Notes: generated from the sequence alone by a model not told the origin. A stretch of DNA of 64,000 nucleotides from Polyangiaceae bacterium UTPRO1 (GCA_002050235.1 MWST01000018.1:124001-188000); one strand, 5' to 3'; shown: positions 1-8,808, counted from the stretch's first letter. Made by a program: numbers and translations.

Positions 1-829
1 GCGCCTCTCCGAGGTGCTTGCGGGCGAGGTCGATGAGCTTCCGCCGATCGTCGCGCTCCTTGAAGGCATCGGCGATCATCGTCCGCTCGTGGCCGAGGAG
101 CGCCTTCGCCATCGTCCAGCCGCCGTTCACCTGGCCGACGACGTTCGCCACCGGCACCCGCACGTCGGAGAGGAACGTCTCGCAGAAGGGCGAGTAGCCG
201 CTGATGAGCTTGATCGGCTTCACGCTGACCCCGGGCGAGGTCATGTCCATCAGGAGGAAGGTGATGCCGTTGTGCTTCGGCGCCTGGAAGTCGGTGCGCA
301 CGAGGATGAACATCCAGTCCGCCTTGTCGGCGTACGAAGTCCAGATCTTCTGACCGTTCAGCACGTAGACGTCGCCGTCGCGAACGGCCTTCGTCTGCAG
401 GCTCGCGAGATCGGAGCCCGAGCCCGGCTCGGAGTAGCCCTGGCACCAGCGGATCTTCCCCTGGACGATCGCCGGCAGGTGCTCTCGGCGCAGCTCCTCG
501 CTCCCCTCCTGGAGGAGGAGCGGCCCGATCATCGAGAGCCCGAAGCCGGTGAGCGGCGGCCGGAGGTTCAGCTTCGCCATTTCCTCGGCGAGCACCTTGG
601 CTTCGGCCTTGGAGAGCCCGCCGCCGCCGTATTCCCGCGGCCACGTCGGCGCCGTCCAGCCGCGCTCGGCCATGACCGCGAGCCAGCGCATGACCGGGGC
701 GGGATAGTCGGCCTTGCGGCCGCCCCAGCAAATCTCGTCCTGCGACTTCGGCGTCGTCCGCATCTCCGGCGGCGCGTGTTGCTCGAGCCACTGGCGGGTG
801 TCGGCGCGGAACCGTTCCAGATCGGCCAT
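1..829 (-). CDS. acyl-CoA dehydrogenase, C-terminus cut by window edge
   Basis: Flavoprotein that would introduce a trans-2,3 double bond into an acyl-CoA and pass electrons to ETF. Reading leftwards from an ATG at 829 gives 276 codons with no stop before the window edge. The N-terminal helical domain runs to about residue 125. GYSEPGSGSD (131-140) and NGQKIWTSYA (158-167) are the FAD and substrate-binding strands, and DVRVPVANVVG (222-232) opens the last helical domain. The catalytic Glu would lie beyond the edge, so activity and substrate class cannot be judged. It is the last visible member of a minus-strand run with a Ycf48-like lipoprotein, another acyl-CoA dehydrogenase and a FadL-like porin, which suggests catabolism of a hydrophobic acid. 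Confidence 0.93.
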   Translation of the reverse strand, partial: MADLERFRADTRQWLEQHAPPEMRTTPKSQDEICWGGRKADYPAPVMRWLAVMAERGWTAPTWPREYGGGGLSKAEAKVLAEEMAKLNLRPPLTGFGLSMIGPLLLQEGSEELRREHLPAIVQGKIRWCQGYSEPGSGSDLASLQTKAVRDGDVYVLNGQKIWTSYADKADWMFILVRTDFQAPKHNGITFLLMDMTSPGVSVKPIKLISGYSPFCETFLSDVRVPVANVVGQVNGGWTMAKALLGHERTMIADAFKERDDRRKLIDLARKHLGEA

Positions 830-886
830 GGAAACCTCGCTATGCTGGCGCTATGAGGAGCTGTCGCATGGTGTCACTCCTTTGGT

Positions 887-2110
887 TCAGGGTATCGACG
901 ATACATCCGAGAGCTCAAAAATCGGCGACCCTAGAGTCGCCGTAGCCCACCGCGCGCCGCCATCGTTCGTATAAAGGCTTAACGCGTGCGTCGTGCTGTC
1001 TTGCGCCCCGACGGCCACGCCGTCCAGTGGGGTGGCGAACTGCAGCGCGACGATTGCACTACTCTGAGTCTCGGGCAGCACCTGCCGAACCCAGACACCG
1101 CCACCGTCACGGGTGTTTAAAATGACGGCCGTGCCGGTGTCCGTCGTGCCGCCAACCCAACCCGTCAGCGGGTCCGTGAAGGACACCGCAAACAATTCAT
1201 GGACGCTCGATATGCCCGCCGATCGGTCTACCCACGAGATGCCCGCATCCGACGAGTGAGCGACTATCGTCGTGCCCTGGCCGACAATCCACACGTCTGA
1301 GTTACCTACACACGCCACAGCAGTTGGATTTGTGGTAGGGAGGCCGCGGACTACCTCCTGCGTAATCTCTACCCAGTCACGACCGGAATTGGCGCTCCGC
1401 ACCACAAACGAACCCGTCACGCCGAACCCCACAGCGATCCCAACGCCTGACGCGGTAAAGCAGGCGTCCCGAAGCGCACTGTTCTGCGCGGCCGGTGTGT
1501 TGCCGGTGATGGCGGCTGGCGTCCAATGCAAGCCCATGTCCTCTGTGCGAAGAATCAGGGGCGGCCCACTGGGGGAGACCGGTAGCGGCGGAGCCTCAGC
1601 ACCAACCGCGACCACCAACGAATCCCCCCCGAACGCCACGTCTTCGAGCCGGAGAGTTGGAACCGTCGCGTTCCCACGCTGGCTGCTCCACGACAAGCCC
1701 CCATCGGTACTGCGTAGAATCTCTTCTGTCCCCACCGCCCACCCCACATCGGAGTCGACAAATCCAATGCCGCGCAGCTTCTTCACCGAGGTGAACGCGG
1801 TGTTCCAGGTCGCACCCCTATCGGCGGATCGTAAAATCAACGAGGCACCGTCTGCGTCTAACGTGACAAGTCGACGCGCAATGGCCCATGTATTTGCTGA
1901 CGCGCTGGCTGCTGTAGCTGTGGGAGTGGGCGCAGTTGCAGTTAAACTAGGCGTGGGGCTCGAACCGCGGTCCTCATGGCCATCATCGCCGCAACCAACA
2001 AGAAGAAACAGGATACCGCCAACACCCAGGAGAATCGCCCGCGTCATGGTGGGGTGACAAGAGCTCTTATACGGCCGCTGCGGTCCGCGGGTGTGGCGAC
2101 TCGAGTCCAT
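887..2110 (-). CDS. secreted lipoprotein with Ycf48/BNR-type Asp-box repeats
   Basis: A lipoprotein signal is visible: a hydrophobic stretch ends in LLVGC, with the Cys at residue 40 of the long form. A Thr/Pro/Ser/Ala-rich linker follows, then about seven Asp-box repeats (SADRGATW, STDGGLSW, TEDMGLHW, SANSGRDW, SSDAGISW, TRDGGGVW, TNDGGARW) of a beta-propeller like Ycf48 and sialidase/BNR proteins. No enzymatic residues are evident; a scaffold or binding role is inferred. The start is ambiguous. ATG 2110 has an excellent GGAGG six bases upstream but leaves a long 24-residue n-region. ATG 2047 gives a compact lipoprotein signal but has no clear ribosome site. It sits between two acyl-CoA dehydrogenase genes with gaps of 51 and 57 bases, so co-transcription is plausible. 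Confidence 0.85.
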   Translation of the reverse strand: MDSSRHTRGPQRPYKSSCHPTMTRAILLGVGGILFLLVGCGDDGHEDRGSSPTPSLTATAPTPTATAASASANTWAIARRLVTLDADGASLILRSADRGATWNTAFTSVKKLRGIGFVDSDVGWAVGTEEILRSTDGGLSWSSQRGNATVPTLRLEDVAFGGDSLVVAVGAEAPPLPVSPSGPPLILRTEDMGLHWTPAAITGNTPAAQNSALRDACFTASGVGIAVGFGVTGSFVVRSANSGRDWVEITQEVVRGLPTTNPTAVACVGNSDVWIVGQGTTIVAHSSDAGISWVDRSAGISSVHELFAVSFTDPLTGWVGGTTDTGTAVILNTRDGGGVWVRQVLPETQSSAIVALQFATPLDGVAVGAQDSTTHALSLYTNDGGARWATATLGSPIFELSDVSSIP

Positions 2111-2161
2111 GTTGCTCCTCCATGCAGCGAACGGCGCACCTCCCGTGCGCTCGGTTGCGGG

Positions 2162-3316
2162 TCAGCTCCCGAGACCCAGGCGCTTGGCGATGATCACCTT
2201 CATGATTTCATTGGTACCGGCGTAGATCGACTGCACGGCGGCGTCGGCGTAGTCCTGGGAGATCGGGTACTCCTTCATGAACCCGTAGCCGCCGTGCAGC
2301 TGCAGGCACTCGCCGACGACCTTCTTCTGCAGGTCGGTCGTCCACCACTTGCCCATGCTCACCTCGGAGACGATGTCGTCGCCGCGGACGTGGGCGGCGA
2401 CCAGCTGGTCGACGAACGCCTGGCCGACCTGGACCTGGGTGGCGAGCTCGGCGAGCGTGAACTGGGTATTCTGGAACTCGGCGATGGCGCGCCCGAAAGC
2501 CTTGCGCTCGCGCGTGTAGGCGATCGTGTCGTCGAGGGCGCGGCGACAGGAAGCGATGGCGGTGATGCAGATGCAGAGCCGCTCCTGCTGGAGCTTCTCC
2601 ATCATCATCTTGAATCCCTCGCCTTCCTTGCCGAGGAGATTCGCGGCCGGCACCTTGCAGTCCTCGAAGAAGAGCTCGCTCGTGTCCTGCGCCGGGAAGC
2701 CTAGCTTCTCGAGCTTCCGACCGCGCACGAAGCCGGGCGAGTCGGCCTCGATGACGAGCAGGCTCACGCCCTTGTAGGCGGGCTTGGCGCCGGGGTCGGT
2801 CTTCACCGCGGTCACGTAGGCGCCGCCGAGCTGGCCGATAGAGATGAAGGTCTTGCCGCCGTTGACGACGTAGTGGTCGCCGTCCCGCACCGCCCGGGTC
2901 TGGATGTTGGCCAGGTCGGAGCCGGCGCCGGGCTCGGTCATGCCGATCCCGAAGAGGAGGTCGCCGCTCACGGCGGGGGGCAGAAACCGCCGCTTCTGTG
3001 CCTCGGTGCCGTAGGTCATGAGATACGGCAGGCATATCGACGCGTGGACCGTCGTCATGATGCCGTGCGCCCGCATGTATGCGAGCTCCTCCATGATGAT
3101 GGCGTCGTAGCGGAAGTCGGCGCCGGCGCCGCCGTACTCCTCGGGGACGCAGGGGGCGAGGAACCCGGCCGCTCCCATCTTCTTCCAGGTCTCGCGATCG
3201 GTGATGCCGTCGTGATTCCAGGTGGCGATCTTCGGCTCGATCTCCTTGGCGGCGAACTTGCGGAACTGCTCGCGGAAGAGCTCGTGCTCGTCGGTGTAGA
3301 CGTCGCGCTTCATCAT
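2162..3316 (-). CDS. acyl-CoA dehydrogenase, LCAD/IVD-like
   Basis: Full-length 384-aa flavin acyl-CoA dehydrogenase. FAD/substrate motifs are MTEPGAGSDLAN (126-137) and NGGKTFISIG (152-161); the C-terminal motif LHGGYGFMKEYPI spans 340-352. The usual MCAD-type catalytic Glu in YEGT is Ala here (YAGTNEIMK, 365-373). A Glu is present at position 245 in QQERL, which matches the alternative catalytic position of long-chain and isovaleryl-CoA dehydrogenases. Activity is therefore expected, on a long or branched acyl-CoA. Two adjacent ATGs (3316, 3313) follow a GAGGAG element. It lies downstream of the FadL-like porin on the same strand. Confidence 0.95.
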   Translation of the reverse strand: MMKRDVYTDEHELFREQFRKFAAKEIEPKIATWNHDGITDRETWKKMGAAGFLAPCVPEEYGGAGADFRYDAIIMEELAYMRAHGIMTTVHASICLPYLMTYGTEAQKRRFLPPAVSGDLLFGIGMTEPGAGSDLANIQTRAVRDGDHYVVNGGKTFISIGQLGGAYVTAVKTDPGAKPAYKGVSLLVIEADSPGFVRGRKLEKLGFPAQDTSELFFEDCKVPAANLLGKEGEGFKMMMEKLQQERLCICITAIASCRRALDDTIAYTRERKAFGRAIAEFQNTQFTLAELATQVQVGQAFVDQLVAAHVRGDDIVSEVSMGKWWTTDLQKKVVGECLQLHGGYGFMKEYPISQDYADAAVQSIYAGTNEIMKVIIAKRLGLGS

Positions 3317-3405
3317 CGTCGGGAGTCTCCTCGGAGGGCTGGACGTGGGCGCCCTTCTAGTCCCCCGCGGCAGTGATTTCTAGCGGCAGGCGCAGCGGCC
3401 GCACG

Positions 3406-4599
3406 TCAGCGATGCAAGAGGCCGACGGCGACGATGGCGCCGTGATCCATGTAGTACTTGCCCGGGAACACGAGGGCCTCGTCGGCGCCGATGCGGCGAT
3501 CGGTGTAGAACGAGTACCCGAGCATCAGATCGACGGTCCAGTGCTCGAAGTCGTAGCCGACGCCGGCCGAGAGCTTGAAGTCGTCGTTGTCGAAGATGAG
3601 CGGATTGGCGCCGCGCGAGCCGACGATATGGGATGCCCAGCTGCAGCCGAAGCGCAGACGCCAGGGATCGCGGATCGCGTATTCCACCGCCGCCGAGAGC
3701 TTCCACTCGTCCTTGGCGTCGGGGACGAAGGCGATGTTCGCCTGCGGCGTCTGCTCGTATTCGATCACCGAGTGGCCGAGCGTGCTCGAGTTGGTGAAGC
3801 GCATCGACGCGGAGAGCGTAACGCGCTCGCTCGCCCGCCAGGTCGCGCCGGTGAAGATCTGCGCCGGCAGCTTGAGGGTGACGTCGACGTCCTGACGCCC
3901 GGTGCCCGCTACCGGCATACTGCCGCCCAACCAAGCCCGTCCGGGCGTGCGCACCCCGAGCCCGAACGCCAAGGTGTCCGTAGGACGCCAGCTCACCCCG
4001 AGCATGCCGCGGACACCGGGTCCGTTCACTTTGTAGCGGAAGTTCAGGCCCTCCTGGATGAAATGGGTGCGCAGCTGTCCGAAGACCGGCTCGACGGCGG
4101 CACCGACCGCTAGCCGCTCGTCGAGCTCGTAGGCGACCCCCAGGGGAAACGCCATCATGATCGTCTCGCTGAGGAAATTGGGGACGCCGTGGGCGGCGTC
4201 GGGACCGTAGTCGAACGTCGAGCCGGTGGCGCCGTAGGATCCGAGGGCCAGCCGCCAGCGGCCCTGCGGGATCGATATGCCGAAGTCGGGCACCAGCATG
4301 AAGAGATCGTTGCTCTCCTCGAATCCCGCCGGCGCCGAAGCCTCGATCCCGCCCCTGCCGCCGGCGAAGCCGAGGCTGCCGCCGTAGGTCGTGGTGGCGA
4401 ATCCGGTAAGTCCGGCGGGATTCGAGAAGAGCGCGCCGGCGGGCGTCAGCGGGTCGGCGACGCGGCTCCCGGCAACGGAGCCGTCGGCCGCACCGATGGC
4501 CGGCGGCAGCAGGTCGCTGGCCGGAGCCGACCTAGCGGCGAGGACGACGGCGAGGGCGGTCGCAAGCCCTGCAGCGGCGATCGTTCGGTACGGTCCCAT
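3406..4599 (-). CDS. OmpP1/FadL-type outer-membrane transport protein
   Basis: Start chosen at ATG 4599 (397 aa), where a typical Sec signal peptide begins (MGPYRTIAAAGLATALAVV, cut near ARSAPAS) and a GGGGG element lies upstream; longer in-frame versions add only a charged non-signal leader. The mature protein has the FadL N-terminal pattern, with the hatch segment followed by an ALFSNPAGLTG-like motif (about residues 55-65), then alternating amphipathic strands of a 14-stranded barrel. The family takes up long-chain fatty acids or other hydrophobic compounds across the outer membrane. It heads a minus-strand run with two acyl-CoA dehydrogenases, matching uptake followed by oxidation. The 245 bases separating it from the divergent LLM gene must hold both promoters; no clear hexamers were identified. 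Confidence 0.9.
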   Translation of the reverse strand: MGPYRTIAAAGLATALAVVLAARSAPASDLLPPAIGAADGSVAGSRVADPLTPAGALFSNPAGLTGFATTTYGGSLGFAGGRGGIEASAPAGFEESNDLFMLVPDFGISIPQGRWRLALGSYGATGSTFDYGPDAAHGVPNFLSETIMMAFPLGVAYELDERLAVGAAVEPVFGQLRTHFIQEGLNFRYKVNGPGVRGMLGVSWRPTDTLAFGLGVRTPGRAWLGGSMPVAGTGRQDVDVTLKLPAQIFTGATWRASERVTLSASMRFTNSSTLGHSVIEYEQTPQANIAFVPDAKDEWKLSAAVEYAIRDPWRLRFGCSWASHIVGSRGANPLIFDNDDFKLSAGVGYDFEHWTVDLMLGYSFYTDRRIGADEALVFPGKYYMDHGAIVAVGLLHR

Positions 4600-4844
4600 G
4601 CTCTTGCCCCCGATGTGACGAAGAAGTCGATGCCTCGATGACGCTAGACGCAAGAAGGGCCTCTCGCCGTGGCGGAAGCGGTTGCGCCACGCACCCGAGC
4701 CCACCGCCGGCGGGAGGCCACTTCCCGCGCGATGACGCAAAGCGGAATTGCAACCCCAGGTCAACGGGCAGCGGCAAGCCTCGCGCGGCATAGCGCTGTA
4801 CGCGGTTCTCGCCTACATTGCGCCGGCAACGAGGGGGGCCGCCT

Positions 4845-5744
4845 TTGCGATTCGGATTCCACGTCTTCATGGTCGATCCGTCGGAGCTCCTCGACCTGGC
4901 GCGCACGGCCGACGCCACCGGCTGGGACAGCATCCAGGTCGCCGATGCGCCCTTCTTTCCCGAGGTGACGTCGGAGCCGTATCCCTACACGCCCGACGGC
5001 AAACGCTTCTGGCCGCTCGCCACGCCGGTGCTCGACCCCTGGGTCGCAATCACCGCCATGGCGGTGGTCACCGAACGCTTGCGCTTCCTGCCCTCGGTGC
5101 TCCGGCTCGCGATCCGCCACCCGCTTCTCGAAGCGAAGGCCCTCTGCTCGGTCGCAGCGATCGCCGGCGACCGGGTAGCGCTCGGAGTCGGGCTCGCGTG
5201 GATGCCCGAGGAGTTCCGCTGGCTCGGCGTCGACAAGAGGACGCGCGGCGCCCGCCAGAACGAAGCCATCCAGGTGATCCGCCTCCTCCTCGGCGGCGGC
5301 TTCGTCGAGTTCCACGGCAAGTACTTCGACTTCGATCGCCTGATCATGGCGCCGGTCCCGCAGAAGAAGATCCCGATCTACGTCGGCGGCTCGTCGCTGC
5401 CGGCGCTGCGGCGCGCCGCGCGCTACGGCGACGGCTGGATCGGCATCGTCCACACGATCGCGGAGACGAAGCGGCTGCTGGCCGACCTGAACGCGATGCG
5501 CCGCGAGCTCGGCCGCGACCGCGAGCCCTTCGACGTCATGCTGCACTGCCCCGACGCCGTCACCGTCGACGACGTGCGCCGGCTCGAGGACCTCGGGGTC
5601 ACCGATCTCCAGATCGCGCCCTGGACCCTACCGAACGTGCTCGGCGAGCTCGGCGTGTCGTCGATGGTCTTGCAACCACCCCTCGCCGTGAAGCAGGAAG
5701 CTCTCGCGCGCTACGCCGGAGACGTCATCGCCAAGTGCTCTTGA
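4845..5744 (+). CDS. LLM-class (F420-dependent type) oxidoreductase
   Basis: Luciferase-like monooxygenase fold of about 300 aa: N-terminal LRFGFHVFMVDPSEL, VALGVGLAWMPEEFRWLG near the middle, then KKIPIYVGGSSLPALRRAARYGDGW-like strand/helix units typical of TIGR03619-type proteins. These reduce or oxidise substrates with F420H2 or FMNH2. TTG 4845 is preferred as start because GAGGGGGG lies eight bases before it and conserved sequence begins at once; an upstream TTG at 4818 and ATG 4869 are alternatives. A DDN-type gene follows after 53 bases and an OYE-type enzyme after that, so a three-gene flavin/F420 redox operon is likely. The substrate is unknown. Confidence 0.88.
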   Translation: MRFGFHVFMVDPSELLDLARTADATGWDSIQVADAPFFPEVTSEPYPYTPDGKRFWPLATPVLDPWVAITAMAVVTERLRFLPSVLRLAIRHPLLEAKALCSVAAIAGDRVALGVGLAWMPEEFRWLGVDKRTRGARQNEAIQVIRLLLGGGFVEFHGKYFDFDRLIMAPVPQKKIPIYVGGSSLPALRRAARYGDGWIGIVHTIAETKRLLADLNAMRRELGRDREPFDVMLHCPDAVTVDDVRRLEDLGVTDLQIAPWTLPNVLGELGVSSMVLQPPLAVKQEALARYAGDVIAKCS

Positions 5745-5797
5745 GCGCCTCTCCGGCGCCGGCGCAACGTTCCAGCTCATCATTCGAAAGGCCGACC

Positions 5798-6307
5798 ATG
5801 CCGAAACGAGACTCGATGGAGAAGCCCGACTTCCTCTCCGACGCGGAGTGGTCATACGTGCAGGAGCAGACGGCGTCGCTCGAACGCATCCGCAGCGACG
5901 GCAAGGCGGATGTCGCCGACTACCTCGCCAATCCCGATGGCCGCGCCGGCGGCAAGGGACCGTCGGGACTACCGACGCTCCTCCTCACCACCAAGGGCAG
6001 GAAGTCGGGGACGCCACGCACCGTAGCACTCGTCTTCCTACAGGACGGCGAAGACATGGTGGTCGTCGCCTCGCTCGCCGGCTACGACCAACACCCGGCC
6101 TGGTACCTGAACCTCCAGGCCGATCCCAAATGCTGGGTGCAGCGCGACCGCCAGCGCACGGCGGCCGTAGCGCGGGTGGCGAGCGACGTCGAACGCCGCG
6201 ACCTCTGGCCGCGGCTGAACGCGGTGCTGCCGCTCTGGGGCCACTTCCAATCCGGGACCGATCGCCCGTTTCCGATCGTGATCCTCTCGCCGACGGGAGA
6301 CGCGTGA
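5798..6307 (+). CDS. nitroreductase/deazaflavin-dependent (DDN-type) family protein
   Basis: 169-aa protein with the split-barrel DDN family core: LPTLLLTTKGRKSGTPRTVAL around residues 65-85, then VVASLAGYDQHPAWYLNLQADP around 92-113 and a C-terminal PLWGHFQSGTDRPFPIVIL. In actinobacteria the family binds F420 and reduces quinones or nitro compounds; in other phyla the cofactor is less certain. The ATG at 5798 follows GAAAGG. It sits four bases upstream of the OYE-type gene and downstream of the LLM-class gene, which supports a shared redox pathway. Confidence 0.88.
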   Translation: MPKRDSMEKPDFLSDAEWSYVQEQTASLERIRSDGKADVADYLANPDGRAGGKGPSGLPTLLLTTKGRKSGTPRTVALVFLQDGEDMVVVASLAGYDQHPAWYLNLQADPKCWVQRDRQRTAAVARVASDVERRDLWPRLNAVLPLWGHFQSGTDRPFPIVILSPTGDA

Positions 6308-6311
6308 GCCC

Positions 6312-8297
6312 ATGACCACCCAGTTCGAGCACCTCTTCTCGCCGCTGCAGGTCGGGCCCATGCGGGTTCCGAACCGCATCTGCGAAACCACCAACACCAT
6401 CAACTCGTCGCAGACCCCGGGACTGATCGACGAACACTTCATCGCCCACCACGCCGCCAAGGCGCGCGGCGGCACCGGCTGGATCGGCAGCGAGACCTGG
6501 CTCCTCGACTCGCCCTTCCCGCCCGAGACACCCGACGAGGTCGGCCTCGCGGTCGGCTTCGCATCGCACTACGCCGCCTACCAGAACCCGGCGTTCGCCG
6601 AGGGCATGGCCAGGTTCTTCGCTGAAGTGCACCGCGCCGGCGCCGTCGCGGTGACCCAGCTCACGCACCTCTCGGCGGTGTGGGCGCCCTCGCCGGTAGT
6701 CGTCGTCGGCGCCCAGGACTACACGCCGCACGTGATCGGCGAGGACGAGATCGAGTTCTTCCTGCGCAGCTACGCCAACGCCGCAGCGGCCGCCAAGGAT
6801 CTCGGCGCCGACGGCATCGAGATCCACTGTGCGCACGAAACGCTCGGCTACAGCTTCCTCTCGCCGGTCACCAACCGCCGCACCGACCAGTGGGGCGGCG
6901 GCCCGCGCGAGCGCGTCCGCTTCGTCATCGCCGCGCTCGAGCGCGTGCGTGAGCGCATCGGCAGCGGCACCGCCCTCGGCATCCGCATCAGCGGTCGCGA
7001 GTTCCGCCAGGGCGGCTTCGACAATCTCGAGATGCGCGAGATGCTCTACTACATCGGCGAGACCGGCCTTATCGACTTCGCCGACGTCGACGTCGGCCAC
7101 TGCTGGGGAGCGCCGTCCTACGTGCCCTCGTCGTACTACGAGCACGCCCAGTACAAGGAGTGCGGCAAGGCGGCGCGCGCCGACCTCGATCCGAAGATCA
7201 AAGTGCTCTTCAGCGGCCGGGTGAACGATCCGGTGGTCGCCGAAGATCTGCTGAAGGGCGGCTACTGCGATCTCGTCGGCATGGTCCGCGCCGGGATCGC
7301 CGATCCGGAATTCGCCAACAAGGCGCGCACGGGGCGTCTCGCCGAGATCCGCCGCTGCATCAGCTGCACCCGCTGCATCGACGAAGCCTCGGAGCCGAAG
7401 ACCTTCCCGTACACTCCGACCTGTTCGATCAATCCCATGATCGGCAACGAAGTGCGCTGGGAGAAGACGTACCGGCCGGCGCCGACGCCGCAGCGCGTGG
7501 TGGTCGTCGGCGGCGGCCTCGCCGGCTGCGAGGCGGCGCGGGTCGCCGCCATGCGCGGCCACCGGGTGACGCTCCTCGAGCGCGGCAAGCGGCTCGGCGG
7601 CCAGCTCCTGCTCGCCGCCGCGGTACCCGGTCGCGACGACTTCGAGGACCAGATCTACTTCGAGGAGAACGCGCTCGAGCGCCTCGGCGTCGACGTCCGG
7701 CTCGGAGCGCCGGCCGACCTCGCCATGGTGAAGGCGCTGGCCCCCGACGTCGTGGTGATCGCGACCGGCTCCGTGCCCCGCCTACCGGGCGAGATCCCCG
7801 GGATCGGCCTGCCGCACGTGGTGCAGGCGTGGGACGTCCTCGCCGGCCGAGCCGCGACCGGCGAACGCGTCGCCGTGATCTCGCAGGAGGACTACTACGA
7901 GACCCCGTGCGTCGCCGAGTACCTCGCCGTCCGCGGCAAGCACGTCGAGGTGTTCCACAAGTCGGTGCACCTGGGCTTCGAGATCGCCCGCTACTCGGTC
8001 GGCATGGTGCACGCCCGCATGGAGGAGTGCGGCGTAGTCGTCCACCCCAACCTGGTCCTCCAGGAGGTACGCCCGGACGTCTTCGATCTCGTGTCGGCGT
8101 ACGGCGTCCGCAGCTACACCAAGGAAGGCTTCGACACCCTGGTCCTGGCCTACGGCTCGGTCCCGTCCCACGCGCTCTATGACGAGCTCACGGCCGACGG
8201 CAGCGTCGCCAAGGTCTACCTCGCCGGTTCGGCGTGGCTGCCGCGCTTCATGGCCGAAGCCACCCGCCACGGCGCCAGCATCGGTCTCGCCATCTAG
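6312..8297 (+). CDS. old-yellow-enzyme/2,4-dienoyl-CoA reductase-like 4Fe-4S flavoprotein
   Basis: 661-aa multidomain enzyme of the trimethylamine dehydrogenase/2,4-dienoyl-CoA reductase family. Residues 5-340 form the FMN TIM barrel; EIHCAHETLGYSFLSP (170-185) holds the substrate-site His172 and His175. Cys349, Cys352, Cys355 and Cys371 make the C-x2-C-x2-C-x15-C 4Fe-4S site. A second Rossmann FAD/NAD(P) unit starts at GGGLAG (400-405), with a further strand near 500. Family members move electrons from NAD(P)H via FAD and Fe-S to FMN, or oxidise amines. It starts four bases after the DDN gene. Substrate unknown; a dienoyl-CoA, an enone or an N-methyl compound are all possible. Confidence 0.92.
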   Translation: MTTQFEHLFSPLQVGPMRVPNRICETTNTINSSQTPGLIDEHFIAHHAAKARGGTGWIGSETWLLDSPFPPETPDEVGLAVGFASHYAAYQNPAFAEGMARFFAEVHRAGAVAVTQLTHLSAVWAPSPVVVVGAQDYTPHVIGEDEIEFFLRSYANAAAAAKDLGADGIEIHCAHETLGYSFLSPVTNRRTDQWGGGPRERVRFVIAALERVRERIGSGTALGIRISGREFRQGGFDNLEMREMLYYIGETGLIDFADVDVGHCWGAPSYVPSSYYEHAQYKECGKAARADLDPKIKVLFSGRVNDPVVAEDLLKGGYCDLVGMVRAGIADPEFANKARTGRLAEIRRCISCTRCIDEASEPKTFPYTPTCSINPMIGNEVRWEKTYRPAPTPQRVVVVGGGLAGCEAARVAAMRGHRVTLLERGKRLGGQLLLAAAVPGRDDFEDQIYFEENALERLGVDVRLGAPADLAMVKALAPDVVVIATGSVPRLPGEIPGIGLPHVVQAWDVLAGRAATGERVAVISQEDYYETPCVAEYLAVRGKHVEVFHKSVHLGFEIARYSVGMVHARMEECGVVVHPNLVLQEVRPDVFDLVSAYGVRSYTKEGFDTLVLAYGSVPSHALYDELTADGSVAKVYLAGSAWLPRFMAEATRHGASIGLAI

Positions 8298-8464
8298 CCC
8301 CCTGGAAACGGAATAGCTGACAAAACATTCTGAAACGCGATTCAGGGGACGCATGGCGAGTATCGGGCGTGCCTAAGAGGATCTTCATGTCCTCGACGGA
8401 GTCGATCGCGACGCCCGCCTTGTAGAGCCCATCGAGGACGCCACCAGGTGCGGCGTCCCGTTGG

Positions 8465-8527
8465 TTACGAGACCTCGTCTCGCTCGACGAGGCGCGGGCT
8501 CGGATTCTCGTCGAAAAGCAGCCTCAC
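8465..8527 (-). pseudogene. remnant of DUF5615 (PIN-like) toxin
   Basis: A GTG at 8527 overlaps the stop of the DUF433 gene (GTGA), as in intact DUF433-DUF5615 pairs. It reads VRLLFDENPSPRLVERDEVS and then stops. RLLFDENLSPRLV is the characteristic first strand of DUF5615 PIN-like toxins, which normally run to about 110 residues. No more of the family is seen downstream in any frame, so the toxin is truncated, not frameshifted. Confidence 0.6.
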
Positions 8528-8751
8528 GCCGCGCGCGAGGCTGCAAGGCGGCGTTCACGCGCAGCGGCAAACGCCAGACACGCGCGTACGTCGTCGGCGC
8601 CCAGGCTGGGGAAGTCGGCGAGGATCTGGGCATCACTCATGCCGCCCGCCAGGTACTCCAACACGTCGTATACGGTGATCCGCGTGCCCTTGATCCAGGG
8701 CTTGCCGCCACGCACACCCGGCGTGATCGTGATGCGATCATCCAGCCGCAT
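8524..8751 (-). CDS. DUF433 family antitoxin-like protein
   Basis: 75 aa covering the whole DUF433 domain: GVRGGKPWIKGTRITVYDVL near residues 12-31, LAGGMSDAQILADFP at 34-48 and a terminal Ala/Arg helix. DUF433 proteins are small winged-helix DNA-binding proteins that pair with DUF5615 PIN-like toxins (VapB45-like). Here the partner is reduced to about 20 codons directly downstream, so the antitoxin survives alone. An inverted repeat 38-57 bases upstream of its start could be an operator. Confidence 0.8.
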   Translation of the reverse strand: MRLDDRITITPGVRGGKPWIKGTRITVYDVLEYLAGGMSDAQILADFPSLGADDVRACLAFAAARERRLAASRAA

Positions 8752-8788
8752 ACCGCTGGGTTACGGCGTCGCCAGCCCGATCGCAAGC

Positions 8789-8808
8789 GGAACCTTCGAA
8801 GAGGTTCC
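8789..8808. repeat. inverted repeat upstream of DUF433 gene
   Basis: GGAACC (8789-8794) is followed after eight bases by GGTTCC (8803-8808), an exact six-base dyad. It lies 38 bases upstream of the DUF433 start, where an autoregulatory operator might be expected. No promoter hexamers were identified with confidence, and a chance palindrome is possible. Confidence 0.3.

Noticed and set aside
3373..4113. Plus-strand open frame opposite the FadL-like gene
   Set aside because: No start signal or recognisable sequence; the minus strand encodes a signal peptide and barrel strands.
8299..8348. CCCCTG...CAGGGG and CTGAA...TTCAG dyads after the OYE-type gene
   Set aside because: Stems are short (five or six pairs), the outer loop is long and there is no T tract; too weak to call a terminator.
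8351..8460. Minus-strand peptide resembling the end of a toxin (GLYKAGVAIDSVEDMKILLG)
   Set aside because: It does not match DUF5615 or another family I can name, and lacks a start; possibly other gene debris.
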